Notes: generated by a model not told the origin, from the letters alone. DNA of 64,000 bases from CBDAPE01 sp965198325 (GCA_965198325.1 CBDAPE010000017.1:310001-374000), one strand, 5' to 3'. Counted from the stretch's first letter, positions 35,459 through 44,891 are shown. Numbers and translations are program-made.

Positions 35459-36574
35459 TTACCGGATCGGCGACGGCGCCAGGGTTTGCTCCATCAAATC
35501 ATTGTTCCACTTTCCGTCCACGACCACATGCGCCGCCGCGCCGAGCTGAAAAGCTTCGATCAGGTTATGGTTCAAGTAGGCATACAGACCGGGCTGACGG
35601 AAGGTGTAGATCATCGCGCCGGCAGACCCGGCTGCGATAAACCATGTTTCAAGGCCGGTTTCCGGCGTGTCGTTGAACGAGCCGCGCTCCCAAACGAGAT
35701 CCCCGTGTCCGCCGATCAGGTGGGGGCTGCTGATCCTGTTGGCTTGGGAATGGACGAACAGAACCGTTTCGCCAACCTTGGCCTTGAGGGCGTTGTCGCC
35801 TGTCAGGGCATCGACCGCGCCATTGAAGACGACCCAGCTCGGAATGAGCCCGCTCATAAGCTCCGTGGTATCCACGTAATTCTCCAATGGTTCCCCGTAT
35901 CGCTTGTAATCCCCGTTTCGGTCTTTCGGTATGTAGAAATCCTGTTCGCCGATATAGTACGCCCGGTCGTATCTCACCGGCTCACCGTTCTGGTCTTTCA
36001 ATCCGTCCCTCGGCAAGATCATGATCGCGCCGTTCATGCCAGAGACCGTGTGCCAGGGAACCATCATTCCTCCCGGAGCGCAGTGGTAGATATATACGCC
36101 GGGCCTCGTGGCCTTGAAGCGCAGCTTGACCATCTCACCCGGCTCGACATGCGTAAGCGCGCCCCCTCCCAACGCGCCGGTGGACGCGTGGAAGTCGATG
36201 TTGTGCGGAAGCGTATTCGTCGCCGGGTTGACAAGGGTCAATTCAACGTAGTCGTCTTGATGAACCACGATTATGGGGCCGGGAACCGTGCCGTTGAAGG
36301 TCATGGCTTGAACGTATGCGTCCGGCGCAACCTCTATTTCCTTCTCTTCTACTACCAGTTCGACCTCGACCACCTTGGGGCCTTCGGCTGTCGCCTGTTC
36401 GTGTTCCGGAAAGAACGGCGGCGGAACCAGCACTTGCCGGACTCGCGGAAGATGGTCGATTGACGCTTGCACGCCGACTTCATAACCCTCCAATCCGCCT
36501 GTCTGCGCCCAAGCGCAAGGTGCCAGCAGAATCAGCGGCAAGCACAGCACCGTCAGCGATCTGAAACGCGTCAT
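35459..36574 (-). CDS. nirK: Copper-containing nitrite reductase
   Basis: 371 residues, periplasmic, reducing nitrite to nitric oxide. Start at 36574 (MTRFRSLTVLCLPLILLAPC) with GGGAGAAG upstream and a Sec signal ending AWAQ at 21-24; a longer in-frame start has no signal peptide at its N-terminus. Type 1 copper ligands H124, C165, H175, M180; type 2 ligands H129, H164, H336; catalytic D127 (LPHNIDFH) and H285 (ISSPHLIGG). All are present, so the enzyme should be active. No nitric oxide reductase or nirV is in the window, so it is an orphan denitrification step here. Confidence 0.95.
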   Translation of the reverse strand: MTRFRSLTVLCLPLILLAPCAWAQTGGLEGYEVGVQASIDHLPRVRQVLVPPPFFPEHEQATAEGPKVVEVELVVEEKEIEVAPDAYVQAMTFNGTVPGPIIVVHQDDYVELTLVNPATNTLPHNIDFHASTGALGGGALTHVEPGEMVKLRFKATRPGVYIYHCAPGGMMVPWHTVSGMNGAIMILPRDGLKDQNGEPVRYDRAYYIGEQDFYIPKDRNGDYKRYGEPLENYVDTTELMSGLIPSWVVFNGAVDALTGDNALKAKVGETVLFVHSQANRISSPHLIGGHGDLVWERGSFNDTPETGLETWFIAAGSAGAMIYTFRQPGLYAYLNHNLIEAFQLGAAAHVVVDGKWNNDLMEQTLAPSPIR

Positions 36575-36700
36575 CGTCTTCTCCCTTGGGGCGGGCATTG
36601 GTCCCACCGGTTGCCGCCCGTCCATCTGGCCGCGGCGACGGCTAATCTGTAGCCTCTCGATGAGCGAATCAACAAGATTATTGCCGGTCGCCGCCCATTT

Positions 36701-36717
36701 GGCGATTGGGAATCGCC
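36701..36717. promoter_or_regulatory. Perfect 7-3-7 palindrome upstream of nirK
   Basis: GGCGATTGGGAATCGCC, 127 bp before the nirK start. The inner GATT-N3-AATC is shorter than an FNR/NnrR box (TTGAT-N4-ATCAA), so the regulator is unknown. It could be an operator or a weak hairpin; the T-rich tract after it on the plus strand would also fit a poor terminator. Confidence 0.4.
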
Positions 36718-36850
36718 GTTCTTAAGTTTTCACGAGTTGGGCTCATAAATGCCCGAATCTCCCGGTTTTAGCCCCCTGTGCACCGCGACTGCTACTGGTG
36801 TGATGTCCAAAGTTGGCAGAATGCAACCAAAGGAAACGGCAAGAACTGGG

Positions 36851-36897
36851 TAGGCTTCGTACCCGCTCTCTGGATAGGCTTCGTACCCGCTCTGTAG
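36851..36897. repeat. 24-bp tandem repeat, two copies
   Basis: TAGGCTTCGTACCCGCTCT plus five bases at 36851-36874 is repeated at 36875-36897. The second copy lacks one base. No coding potential. Confidence 0.8.
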
Positions 36898-37154
36898 CAA
36901 TACCCTTTGCAGGGAGCACAATCTTCAGGTGGATTAGTTGAGGCTTATCAACCTGGATTGTATGCCGCTGGTCTCGAAAGCAACGGCATGTCAATAGTCT
37001 GGAGCTTCGCGACGCAGCTCCAATGTCGGGTCTGCTGAGTGGGATTTGATGTCATCCATTTGTAAATTTCCTTAAGATCACTTTGATCCAGTTCATTGGG
37101 CTCGTCCGGCATACGTCATCATTAGCTGCCCGGGTGCCGTCTCGGGTTTATGTG

Positions 37155-37186
37155 ACGCCGGGGCAGCAACCCCGGCGTTGCCATTT
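37155..37186 (+). terminator. Terminator-like hairpin
   Basis: Nine-base-pair perfect stem ACGCCGGGG / CCCCGGCGT (37155-37163, 37170-37178) with loop CAGCAA, then TGCCATTTT. The stem is strong and the T tract weak. No plus-strand gene ends just upstream, so which transcript it would stop is unclear. Confidence 0.5.
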
Positions 37187-37434
37187 TGGCACATCATATA
37201 TCGCGCATTGACTCTTGCGGCAAATCGAGTCCTGGATTGAGGATGGGGGCGGGAGCGGAGAGTTTACGCCTATCCTCTCTGGATAGCCCATGATTGTGAC
37301 GATCTCCGGCTATCCCCGGTTTCCCGGGGCTGGGCGGCTCAGGTGGTTTCTAGCGGGTCGCCCAACCTGTCTCAACTTTGACCTATCGAATCGAACGGCG
37401 TTAGGGTGCCCGTCTACGAACGGGAGGGACGGAC

Positions 37435-37608
37435 ATGCCTAATACCAAGCCCAAGCGCCGTGAAGTAAAGCTAGTTCGTCCCAGCTATCAGCCATCGAAA
37501 AAAGAATTGGAAGAGGATTTGCGTGTGGATGCCACTTTCGATGAAGCGGTGGACGCGCTCAAGCGGCCTGTCCGTATTCGCTACATCGACCGTCCGAAGC
37601 CCGGTTGA
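37435..37608 (+). CDS. Conserved 57-aa protein of unknown function
   Basis: Small gene with GGGAGG 7 nt before the ATG. It reads MPNTKPKRREVKLVRPSYQP, SKKELEEDLRVDATFDEAVD and ALKRPVRIRYIDRPKPG. Very basic N-terminus, then an acidic helix with the phrase DATFDEAVDAL, and a VRIRYID strand. From memory, closely similar short proteins occur widely in alphaproteobacteria with no assigned role. The gene is intact and precedes a truncated IS3. Confidence 0.75.
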   Translation: MPNTKPKRREVKLVRPSYQPSKKELEEDLRVDATFDEAVDALKRPVRIRYIDRPKPG

Positions 37609-37691
37609 TCACACCGGGTTCGGCACTCTCCTACATAATTCCCATTTATTAAAGAGTTTGGCGCATTTTGCCCCCTCGAAAGGAGGACAAA

Positions 37692-37970
37692 ATGAGCCGT
37701 AAACGCTACACCCCAGAACAGATTATCAGCATGTTGCGCGAAGCCGAGGTGGCTTTGGCGCAGGGCCAGTCGGTTGGTCAAGCTTGTCGCACGCTCGGCG
37801 TATCGGAGCAGAGTTACTATCGCTGGCGCAAGGAATATGGCGGCCTTCGTACTGACCAGGCCAAGCGTCTGAAGGACCTGGAGAAGGAGAATGGCCGTCT
37901 CCGCAAGGCGATCTCGGATCTGACGTTGGATAAGCTGATCTTGAAAGAGGCGCTTGAGGGAAATTGCTAA
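37692..37970 (+). CDS. IS3 transposase OrfA
   Basis: 92 residues from the ATG at 37692, which has AGGAGG 5 nt upstream; an in-frame upstream ATG lacks one. HTH in YTPEQIISMLREAEVALAQG and LGVSEQSYYRWRKEYGG, then a coiled coil (LKDLEKENGRLRKAISDLTL). It overlaps OrfB by 7 bp. Confidence 0.92.
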   Translation: MSRKRYTPEQIISMLREAEVALAQGQSVGQACRTLGVSEQSYYRWRKEYGGLRTDQAKRLKDLEKENGRLRKAISDLTLDKLILKEALEGNC

Positions 37971-38869
37971 GCCCCGCCCGTCGCCGGCAGTGTGTTGATC
38001 ATCTCCAGGCCGAACTGGGGATCTCCGAGCGACGGGCCTGTGCTGTTGCAGGCCAACATCGCTCAACCCAGCGCAAGAGACCCCGTGGTCGGGATGATGA
38101 AGAGGCCCTCACGGCCGCGATCATCCGCTTGGCCAGCCAGGATGGCAGATATGGCGATCGGCGGATCACTGCCTTGCTCAGGACCGAAGGTTGGCACGTG
38201 AACGCCAAGCGGGTCCAGCGCATCTGGCGGCGGGAGGGGCTGAAGCTCCCACAGAAGCAACCGAAACGGGGCAGGCTGTGGCTCAACGACGGATCCTGCA
38301 TCCGTCTGCGGCCGTGCTGGCCCAATCACGTCTGGTCCTATGACTTCGTCATGGATCGAACACACGATGGGAGGACGTTCCGCATGCTCACCGTGATCGA
38401 TGAGTTCACCAGGCGGTGCATGGCCGTTGTCGTCGAGCGAAGATTGAACTCGGACAATGTCCTCCATTGTCTGACCGAGCTCTTCGTCCAACATGGCCCG
38501 CCGGATCATATCCGTTCCGACAACGGCTCAGAGTTTACCGCTCATGCCGTCCGCGACTGGCTCGGCAGGATCGGCGTCAAGACCCTCTATATCGAGCCCG
38601 GGTCACCTTGGGAGAACGGATACAACGAGAGCTTCAACTCAAAGCTCCGGGACGAAATCCTGAACACGGAGATCTTCTCTACACTGAAGCAGGCCAAAGT
38701 GCTGATCGAACGATGGCGCCATCACTATAATACCATCCGGCCGCATAGCTCGCTCGGATACAGACCGCCGGCCCCAGAAACCATCTCGCCAAACGTTGAG
38801 GGGCCAACCTACCCTGTTGAGGGGCTACGGTCGGCCCATCAGCTTAACCCGCGCCAAACTCTAACTTAA
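37964..38869 (+). CDS. IS3 transposase OrfB
   Basis: 301 residues with an intact integrase core: SYDFVMDRTHDGRTFRMLTV (Asp), HIRSDNGSEFTAHAVRDWL (Asp), PGSPWENGYNESFNSKLRDE (Glu), then TIRPHSSLGYRPPAPE. It differs from the minus-strand copy at 59515-60420 at about three residues. TTG start; expressed by frameshift from OrfA. Together with OrfA a full transposase is possible even though one end is damaged. Confidence 0.92.
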   Translation: MLSPARRRQCVDHLQAELGISERRACAVAGQHRSTQRKRPRGRDDEEALTAAIIRLASQDGRYGDRRITALLRTEGWHVNAKRVQRIWRREGLKLPQKQPKRGRLWLNDGSCIRLRPCWPNHVWSYDFVMDRTHDGRTFRMLTVIDEFTRRCMAVVVERRLNSDNVLHCLTELFVQHGPPDHIRSDNGSEFTAHAVRDWLGRIGVKTLYIEPGSPWENGYNESFNSKLRDEILNTEIFSTLKQAKVLIERWRHHYNTIRPHSSLGYRPPAPETISPNVEGPTYPVEGLRSAHQLNPRQTLT

Positions 38870-38893
38870 GCGCTGGACCACTAATCGGGGGCA

Positions 38894-39895
38894 GGCCAGT
38901 CTTCGGGGAACTGGTCCCGGTGGTAGAGAAATACTCGATAGACGAATGTTATTCTCAATCTCACAGGAATACCGCAAGACCTCACGGCATTCTGCCAGGG
39001 CCTGAAACGCACCGTGCGGCAATGGACCGGGCTGCCGATCAGCATCGGCATCGCCGAGACCAAGACCCTTGCCAAGATTGCCAACCGCCTCGCGAAGACC
39101 TCCGCCAAAACGGACGGCGTTCTCGATCTCACCGGTGAGCGCTGGCGTGACAGGGCGTTGGCGTCAACTGAAGTCGGCGATGTCTGGGGGATCGGCAGGC
39201 AGTACGCCAAGAAACTCAACTGCAACGGCGTCATGACGGCTCTCGATCTCGCGCAGCGGCCCAATGGCTGGGTCCGCAAGGAGATGGGCGTCGGCGGGCT
39301 GAAGACGGCACGAGAATTGTGCGGCGAAGACTGTATAGGCTTCTACGACATGCCCCAGCCCAAGCAAACGACGATGGTCTCGCGGTCCTTCGGCACGGGA
39401 GTGCGTGACTACGACGAGTTAGCCAATGCGATCACCATGTTCGCGACCGAAGCGGCGCGCTCCATTCGCAAGGCCAATCTCGTCTCAACCTCGGTGAGCG
39501 TGTTCATCGAGACCAACCGTTACGGTAAGAGCCCGCATCGTGCTCCGTCCCGCTCAGAGGCGCTTTCACCAGCGACCAATAACACGAGGTATGTCGGGCG
39601 AGCCGCACTGGCCGCTCTCAAGCACATCTACCGCGAGGGGCTGGCGTACAAGCGCGCCGGGGTGACGCTGCTCGGCCTCGTCGAGGCCGGGCAAGCGCAA
39701 GTTTCCCTGTTCGATACGCACGATCCAAGGGACGACAAGCTGATCGAAGCATTCGACGCCATCAACGACCGGCTGGGGCCGGGAGCGATCCAATTCGGCC
39801 CAGCGACGCAGGCCGCGGCCTGGCGGTCGAGCAGCGCGTTCCGCTCGCCCAGCTACACAACCCGTTGGGAAGACATCCCGAAGGTCAAGACCTGA
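38894..39895 (+). pseudogene. umuC: Y-family DNA polymerase (UmuC), truncated and frameshifted
   Basis: Translesion polymerase remnant. It starts inside the palm at VVEKYSIDEC, right at the IS3 end; a single extra base near 38950 breaks the frame, which resumes LNLTGIPQDLTAFCQGLKRT. The rest is intact to 39895: QWTGLPISIGIAETKTLAKI, DVWGIGRQYAKKLNCNGVMT, the little-finger domain, and the C-terminal GPATQAAAWRSSSAFRSPSY. The first 100 residues with the catalytic Asp are missing, so there is no activity. No umuD is nearby. Confidence 0.85.
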
Positions 39896-40408
39896 GCACC
39901 GGCAGACCCGGGCGCCAATCCTGGGCCGGCCCACAAGCGTGGAAATTACCCAAAAAGCGTGCATCCTCCGCCAGGTCCTGACGCGCCGACGAGAGAATGA
40001 GGCTGGGGCGAACTGGAATCGAACTGGCAGCAAATCAAGTTCTGTAAAGATACGAATTCTGACGGAATATTTACGTGAAATTGGGAAAATTTGCGACCTA
40101 TCGCGACATAAAGACGCAGTTCGCCTAATTCGCGGTCGAAAATCCAACTTCCGCCCACCGTCTAAATCTCCATCCACGTCGCCAGATTTACCTCTCAGGA
40201 TCAAAATCGGATGTTCGGCCGGCCGCCTGCGGGTGATCGGCTTATAGCCATTTCCAGACATCGGAGCCGGGTCCCGGAGCGTTCACGATAGCGCGGAACG
40301 TGCCATTTTTTTGCGTTCTCGTGCTGCCTCGTAAGCATCAATCCGAGGTTCTATAATAAAAGACGTTTCATCCCACCGAGCGTTGTCTCTCTTGGCGGAG
40401 CCGCATCG
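39896..40408. other. 513-bp intergenic region
   Basis: More AT-rich than its surroundings, with no convincing ORF (the 102-codon frame at 39939 has no ribosome site and low-complexity ends). An imperfect hairpin GCGTTC...GAACGTGC followed by seven T at 40278-40317 may be a weak terminator. It presumably contains the promoter of the GMC gene. Confidence 0.5.
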
Positions 40409-42037
40409 ATGGTGAGCTACGACTACGTGATTGTTGGCGCAGGCTCGGCAGGCTGCGTGCTTGCCGAAAAGCTAAGCGCAGACGGCAGGAATTCGGTGCT
40501 CGTTCTGGAGGCCGGACCCATGGATCGCGATTTGCTGATTCACATGCCAGCCGGCGTCTATCGTGCCCACGTGGATCCCCGGATCAACTGGAACTATCTG
40601 ACCGAGGGCGAGCCTGAACTATACGATCGTCAGGTCGTGATGCCCCGCGGCAAGGTTGTGGGCGGTTCCTCGTCGATCAACTCCATGATCTATATGCGCG
40701 GCCAGCCACAGGACTACGACCGTTGGGCCGACGAACTGGGACTGACGGAATGGCGTTATGCCAAATGTCTGCCCTACTTCAAGGCGGGCGAGACGAGCGA
40801 CCGCGGACCCAACGACTGGCGCGGCGGCGACGGGCCGCTGGGGGTGACCAGGGGCACTTTCCAGAACCCGCTCTACGACGCCTTTCTCGAGGCCGGCGAA
40901 CAGGCGGGCCAGGGCACCACGGACGATCCCAACGGCTTCAAGCCCGAAGGGGTGACGCGGCTTGACGCAACCAAGAGAAATGGCCGGCGCTGCAGCGCCG
41001 CTGTCGCGTATCTCAAACCCGCACTGTCTCGCAGCAACCTCACGCTGCTCACGGGCGCGATGGTTCAAAAGATCATCCTCGAGCGCAACCGCGCTTCGGG
41101 CATCGTCTTCGACCGCAAGGGCCGGCGCCGAACGGTCGAGGCCGAGAAGGAGGTCATCCTTTCGGGCGGCGCGATCAATTCGCCTCAAACACTCATGCTC
41201 TCCGGGATAGGTCCTGCCGATCATCTGCGGTCCATGGGCATCGAACCAAGACTCGACCTGGCTGGCGTGGGCCGGAACCTTCAGGACCACGCTTCTGTTG
41301 CCTTCCAGTTTGAAAGCAAGGCGTCGTACCCCATGCACCGGGTCGACCGGCCGCTCAACAAGCTTCTCGCCGGTGCCCAGTGGATGATCAGCCGCACCGG
41401 CATTGCCTCGTCGAACGTCTGGGAAGCCGGTGGCCTGATCCGGGGCAATGACCATGCGGATTACCCGAACCTGCAATACCACTTTGCCCCTACGGGTTAT
41501 GAATACGACGGCACGAAGATCAAACTGCTGCAGGCTTTCTGCCTTCAGATCGACCAGCTGCGCCCGCGCAGCCACGGCCATATCGCGCTGAAGTCGGCCA
41601 ACCCAAACGACAAACCCGCGCTGTTCTTCAAGTATCTGTCGGACCCGTTCGATCTTGGGGAACTGGTCGAGGGCGTGAAGAAGATGCGCGAGCTGGTCGC
41701 GCAACCGGCCTTCGACGGCCTGCGCGGCCCAGAAATCGGGCTCAGTGTCGACGCGAAGACCGATAAGGAAATCGAAGACGCGGTCCGGCGCATGATGTCG
41801 ACCGATTTCCATCCTTGTGGAACCTGTCGCATGGGCCACGAATCCGGTGCCGTGGTTGATGCGGAGTTGCGGGTTCACGGGATCGAGGCGTTGCGTGTGG
41901 TCGATGCCTCGGTTATGCCGCGCGTCATCAGCGCAAACCTGAACGCCCCCACCCTGATGATCGCCTCGCGCGCCGCCGACTACATCCTGGGGCGTGCGCA
42001 ACTTCCGCCCTTCGAGGCCCGCTTCGCGTTTCAGTGA
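40409..42037 (+). CDS. GMC oxidoreductase (choline dehydrogenase-like)
   Basis: 542 residues, FAD-dependent dehydrogenase or oxidase of an alcohol. FAD motif VIVGAGSAGCVLAEKL (GxGxxG at 10-15) and VLVLEAG; second signature GKVVGGSSSINSMIYMRG; GMC signature 2 SGGAINSPQTLMLSGIG. The catalytic H468 is in FHPCGTCRMG and the partner N512 in NLNAPTLMIASRA. GGAG lies before the ATG. Length and motifs are complete. Substrate is unknown; its relative at 11844 lies with Rieske genes. Confidence 0.93.
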   Translation: MVSYDYVIVGAGSAGCVLAEKLSADGRNSVLVLEAGPMDRDLLIHMPAGVYRAHVDPRINWNYLTEGEPELYDRQVVMPRGKVVGGSSSINSMIYMRGQPQDYDRWADELGLTEWRYAKCLPYFKAGETSDRGPNDWRGGDGPLGVTRGTFQNPLYDAFLEAGEQAGQGTTDDPNGFKPEGVTRLDATKRNGRRCSAAVAYLKPALSRSNLTLLTGAMVQKIILERNRASGIVFDRKGRRRTVEAEKEVILSGGAINSPQTLMLSGIGPADHLRSMGIEPRLDLAGVGRNLQDHASVAFQFESKASYPMHRVDRPLNKLLAGAQWMISRTGIASSNVWEAGGLIRGNDHADYPNLQYHFAPTGYEYDGTKIKLLQAFCLQIDQLRPRSHGHIALKSANPNDKPALFFKYLSDPFDLGELVEGVKKMRELVAQPAFDGLRGPEIGLSVDAKTDKEIEDAVRRMMSTDFHPCGTCRMGHESGAVVDAELRVHGIEALRVVDASVMPRVISANLNAPTLMIASRAADYILGRAQLPPFEARFAFQ

Positions 42038-42247
42038 GAGGGGCAGTGTCAGGGCGACGGGCTTGATGCCGGCGTGGGCGGCGCAGCGCCGCGATCTCGT
42101 CCGCGCTCAGGAAATCGACGAGGCTCGTTGCGGTCTTGGGTCTCTCCCTCTCCGCCCGCCCTCGCCGGCAAGGCGGTGGTGGGGCTTTTCGGGCGGCGGG
42201 GACGAGGGCGAGAGAACGGTTTTCGCTGCCCCGCCGGGAGGTCTCGA

Positions 42248-42560
42248 ATGACTCATTCGAAGACGGCGGCGATCTGGTCGCCGCCCACGGTAATCGCGAC
42301 CCTGTTTCTGGCCGGTTGCGTGACCGGCGATCATGGGGTGAAGCGGACGGCTAGCGCGGGGGCTTGGCGGCGTCGCCGGGGGCGTGCACGGATCCCACGA
42401 CCGGAATCGGCAAGCCCGGGATCGCGGCAACGGTGGCGGGAACCTTGGGGGTTGCGGCGACCGCGGTTCAGTGCCAGACCTGCTCGGGGTATCCGGCAAT
42501 GTGGTACATGGTCCGGGACAATTTTCGGTTCAAGGGGCGAAAGGGAAGAAACAGTGACCG
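42248..42560 (+). pseudogene. Small lipoprotein, frameshifted
   Basis: Starts MTHSKTAAIWSPPTVIATLF with lipobox LAGC at residues 21-24. Near 42355-42365 the sensible frame shifts by one (ASPGACTDPTTGIGKPGIAA, TAVQCQTCSGYPAMWYMVRD), suggesting an indel. The alternative is an unbroken but Arg-rich frame continuing into the next gene. Function unknown. The 210 bp before it are empty. Confidence 0.4.
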
Positions 42561-42952
42561 ACGAAATCCTGCTGATCGTGCTTGCTGGAGCGTGGTTGTT
42601 CGTCCACCTCATCGCACATGGATTGTCGCAATGGGCCGCCGCTGGAAACACTTGGGCGTTCGGGAGTCGTGACGATCCGCCACGCGAAACCCTGTTGAGT
42701 GGGCGCCTGCGGCGCGCGTTCGCGAATTACCTCGAAACGCTTCCCGCCGCTTTAGTGGTGCTCATTGCCGCTGAGTTGTCCGACCGCACCAACGAATTCA
42801 CCACATACGGCGGGTGGATATGGTTCGGTAGTCGGGTTGTCTACCTGCCTGCTTATGCGTCTGGAATCCGCTGGCTTCGTAGTATCGTCTGGGGCGTCGC
42901 GACGGTAGCGATCGCCATGATGGCGCTGGGGCTGATCTTAGGCGTCTCGTAA
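42554..42952 (+). CDS. MAPEG family membrane protein
   Basis: 132 residues with four hydrophobic helices: LLIVLAGAWLFVHLIAHGLS, then RAFANYLETLPAALVVLIAA, GGWIWFGSRVVYLPAYASGI and SIVWGVATVAIAMMALGLIL. The RAFxNYxETLP motif and the following acidic helix end are the MAPEG hallmark. Members are glutathione-related or of unknown function in bacteria. The GTG start at 42554 follows AAGGGAAG. It may be translationally linked to the lipoprotein remnant upstream. Confidence 0.82.
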   Translation: MTDEILLIVLAGAWLFVHLIAHGLSQWAAAGNTWAFGSRDDPPRETLLSGRLRRAFANYLETLPAALVVLIAAELSDRTNEFTTYGGWIWFGSRVVYLPAYASGIRWLRSIVWGVATVAIAMMALGLILGVS

Positions 42953-43102
42953 TGACGACCGTCGTCGATCCCTGCATTTTGCTCATCCCGAGTGAGTGGC
43001 TTGGGTTTCGTGATCGGCCTTATCAGCCCGTTGATTAAGTCGGCGCCGTCTGATTCTCTGGTTCCCTGATTTGCAGGGGGATTCGCCGATGGCGATGGGA
43101 CT

Positions 43103-43349
43103 GTCCCTCCTATAAATTCCGTCCGGCGCAGAAATCCGGGCCTTTCAGGGTGATTTGATAGCGCTGGTGGTCCGCACACGATCCTGCTTCATGGCGTTCT
43201 CTCGGGCTTTCGCAGTCGCGCCATGCGATAGCTTGAGATCACCGCACCTCGTCATCAACGGGACGTCCTTCGGTGCAACCAGCCAAGCCAGTGGCTAGGA
43301 CGCCCAAAATACCAGGGTTTCCGCGCCGGATGGAGTTAATGGAAGAGAC
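43103..43349 (+). mobile_element. Inverted-repeat element (GTCCCTCCTAT family), 247-bp copy
   Basis: Left end GTCCCTCCTATAAATTCCGT at 43103; right end, inverted, GTCTCTTCCATTAACTCC at 43349. The interior is the same transposase N-terminus as at 25637, with stops. It lies 4 bp from the fic stop codon. Confidence 0.8.
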
Positions 43350-43352
43350 AAC

Positions 43353-44891
43353 TCACGCTGCCTGCTCCAGCGACCAAGCAACCCGGTCCGCCACAAACTG
43401 CGCGAACGGCCCGATATCCTGATCGATACTGGCGCTTTCGAGCCTCGCCAGGTAGACATCGCGATCCTCGACCCGGATCACGGTCCACGGATAGCCGCCG
43501 GATGCCAGCATCGCGTTCATGACAAAGCGCGCAATGCGGCCATTGCCGTCTGGGTAAGGATGGATATAGCCGAACAGCCAGTGACCGAGCACGGCGCGAA
43601 CGGACGGTTCGGTTTCGGATTCCAGCAGATCGAACAGGGCCGGCATGGCATCGCGCACCGCCTCCTGGCGCGGCGGCACATGGCGCGATCCCCTCAGAAA
43701 TACGGCATCGTTGCGATAACCCGCCAGGGCGGAAGCCGCGATCAGGCCGGCGGCGACGCAAGGCTGAAACAGCTCGCGATACCAATCGCGGTGGGCCTCG
43801 CGGACGAGAGCGCCGGCTTCACCGCCGTCAACGATCGCGCCGACCGTCGCCCGCACATGCCGGAATGCCTGCCAGTAACCGCGCGCGGCCAACGCATCGC
43901 GGCTTTGCCGTTCGGCTTCTTGATTATCCGGGTTCCAGTCGCCCGCGCGCACTCGGTCGATCAACTCCGGCGTGACGCGGTAGCCCTCGATTGACAGCGA
44001 GTGATAGGCATCGTTTCGATATATGTCATCGACGAAGGACAAGTAGGCTTCAGTGTCTTTCGGCAGGCCAGGCGCTTCGGGAAATGCTGCCATCACGGGT
44101 TCCCGCATTGACTCCCACAGCGATTGCAGGCGGCCGACAATCGGCGCCTGCACCCCGCTCAGCGCACCGAATACCTGTTCCGGCTCAAACGGATCGGCTT
44201 CGCGGACATCGTAGCCGGCGCGTTTCATGACGCTCAGAATCTCATCGGCCACGTCACCCCTGCCAATCCGGCGGAGTCCGCCGGCTAGCCGCCCGGCAAT
44301 CACCGAATGACCGCCATCGAGCAGCCGCCCGAGCACATCACCTGCATCGCGGATTCTCGAGAGTACGACCTGCGCCTCGACCGGATGCCGGACAAAGAAC
44401 GCCGCCGGCACGCGCACCAGTGCCGCCTCGGGCGCAAACAGGCGCAACCCGCCTCGGTCCGTCAAGTCGGCGTCCGGCGGCATGTCCCTTTGTCTGAGAT
44501 CGTATAGTGACGTGCCGAACAACAGTTCGACGGTGTTGTTGGCGCCCTTGGGCGTATAGACGATGACCTGCTGCGGGATGACGGTGTTTTCCGTGTAGAG
44601 CAGCAATGACTGTTCCGGGGAAATGTGCCAGTCCGGCCCGAACCGGGCCGTACAATAGGCTGCGCAGAACTCCCAGAAAGAAGCAAACCAAGGCGTCGTA
44701 TCGCCCGGATCGGCATCCGGGCTGCAGGATATCAGCCAGCCCTTCATCACCTCGCGCAAGAAACCGTTCCTGACCAGCCGCTCGCGGTGAACGCGCGTCA
44801 GCTCGCCGGAGCGAAACACAAGCCGCCGCCGGCCCTGAAGCTTCTCGAGCTGCGCCAGGGACGCAGCGAGTTTCTCATTCGGTGCGACCAT
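43353..44891 (-). CDS. Fic domain protein with AbiEi-like N-terminal domain
   Basis: 512 residues. The N-terminal 240 resemble AbiEi-type transcriptional regulators: a winged helix (RSGELTRVHRERLVRNGFLR), then ISPEQSLLLYTENTVIPQQV and VELLFGTSLYDLRQ. The C-terminal Fic fold has the active loop HPYPDGNGRIAR at 444-455 (H444 catalytic) and the inhibitory motif S298xxxE302G303 (SLSIEG), placing it among self-inhibited AMP-transferring Fic enzymes. Fusion of a DNA-binding head to Fic suggests autoregulation. A promoter and palindromic sites lie just upstream. The frame is intact. Confidence 0.88.
   Translation of the reverse strand: MVAPNEKLAASLAQLEKLQGRRRLVFRSGELTRVHRERLVRNGFLREVMKGWLISCSPDADPGDTTPWFASFWEFCAAYCTARFGPDWHISPEQSLLLYTENTVIPQQVIVYTPKGANNTVELLFGTSLYDLRQRDMPPDADLTDRGGLRLFAPEAALVRVPAAFFVRHPVEAQVVLSRIRDAGDVLGRLLDGGHSVIAGRLAGGLRRIGRGDVADEILSVMKRAGYDVREADPFEPEQVFGALSGVQAPIVGRLQSLWESMREPVMAAFPEAPGLPKDTEAYLSFVDDIYRNDAYHSLSIEGYRVTPELIDRVRAGDWNPDNQEAERQSRDALAARGYWQAFRHVRATVGAIVDGGEAGALVREAHRDWYRELFQPCVAAGLIAASALAGYRNDAVFLRGSRHVPPRQEAVRDAMPALFDLLESETEPSVRAVLGHWLFGYIHPYPDGNGRIARFVMNAMLASGGYPWTVIRVEDRDVYLARLESASIDQDIGPFAQFVADRVAWSLEQAA

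Larger units (their letters stand above)
36575..37434. other. 860-bp intergenic region upstream of nirK
   Basis: No gene of reasonable quality in either strand. It contains a perfect palindrome (36701-36717), a 24-bp tandem repeat (36851-36897) and a terminator-like hairpin (37155-37178), described separately. It probably carries the nirK promoter on its left and the promoter of the 57-aa gene on its right. Confidence 0.6.
37640..38893 (+). mobile_element. IS3-family element, left tip missing
   Basis: Nearly identical to the complete element at 59491-60762. The right end (CTGGACCACTAATCGGGGGCA) is present at 38893, but the left outer 30 bp, TGACCCCCTAAAAGTGG and following, are replaced by unrelated sequence before 37640. 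It cuts a umuC gene at its right. Confidence 0.88.

Noticed and set aside
42038..42140. Minus-strand LVDFLSADEIAALRRPRR, similar to the start of the Rieske proteins
   Set aside because: Only about 18 residues, no continuation in either direction; chance or a scrap too short to call.
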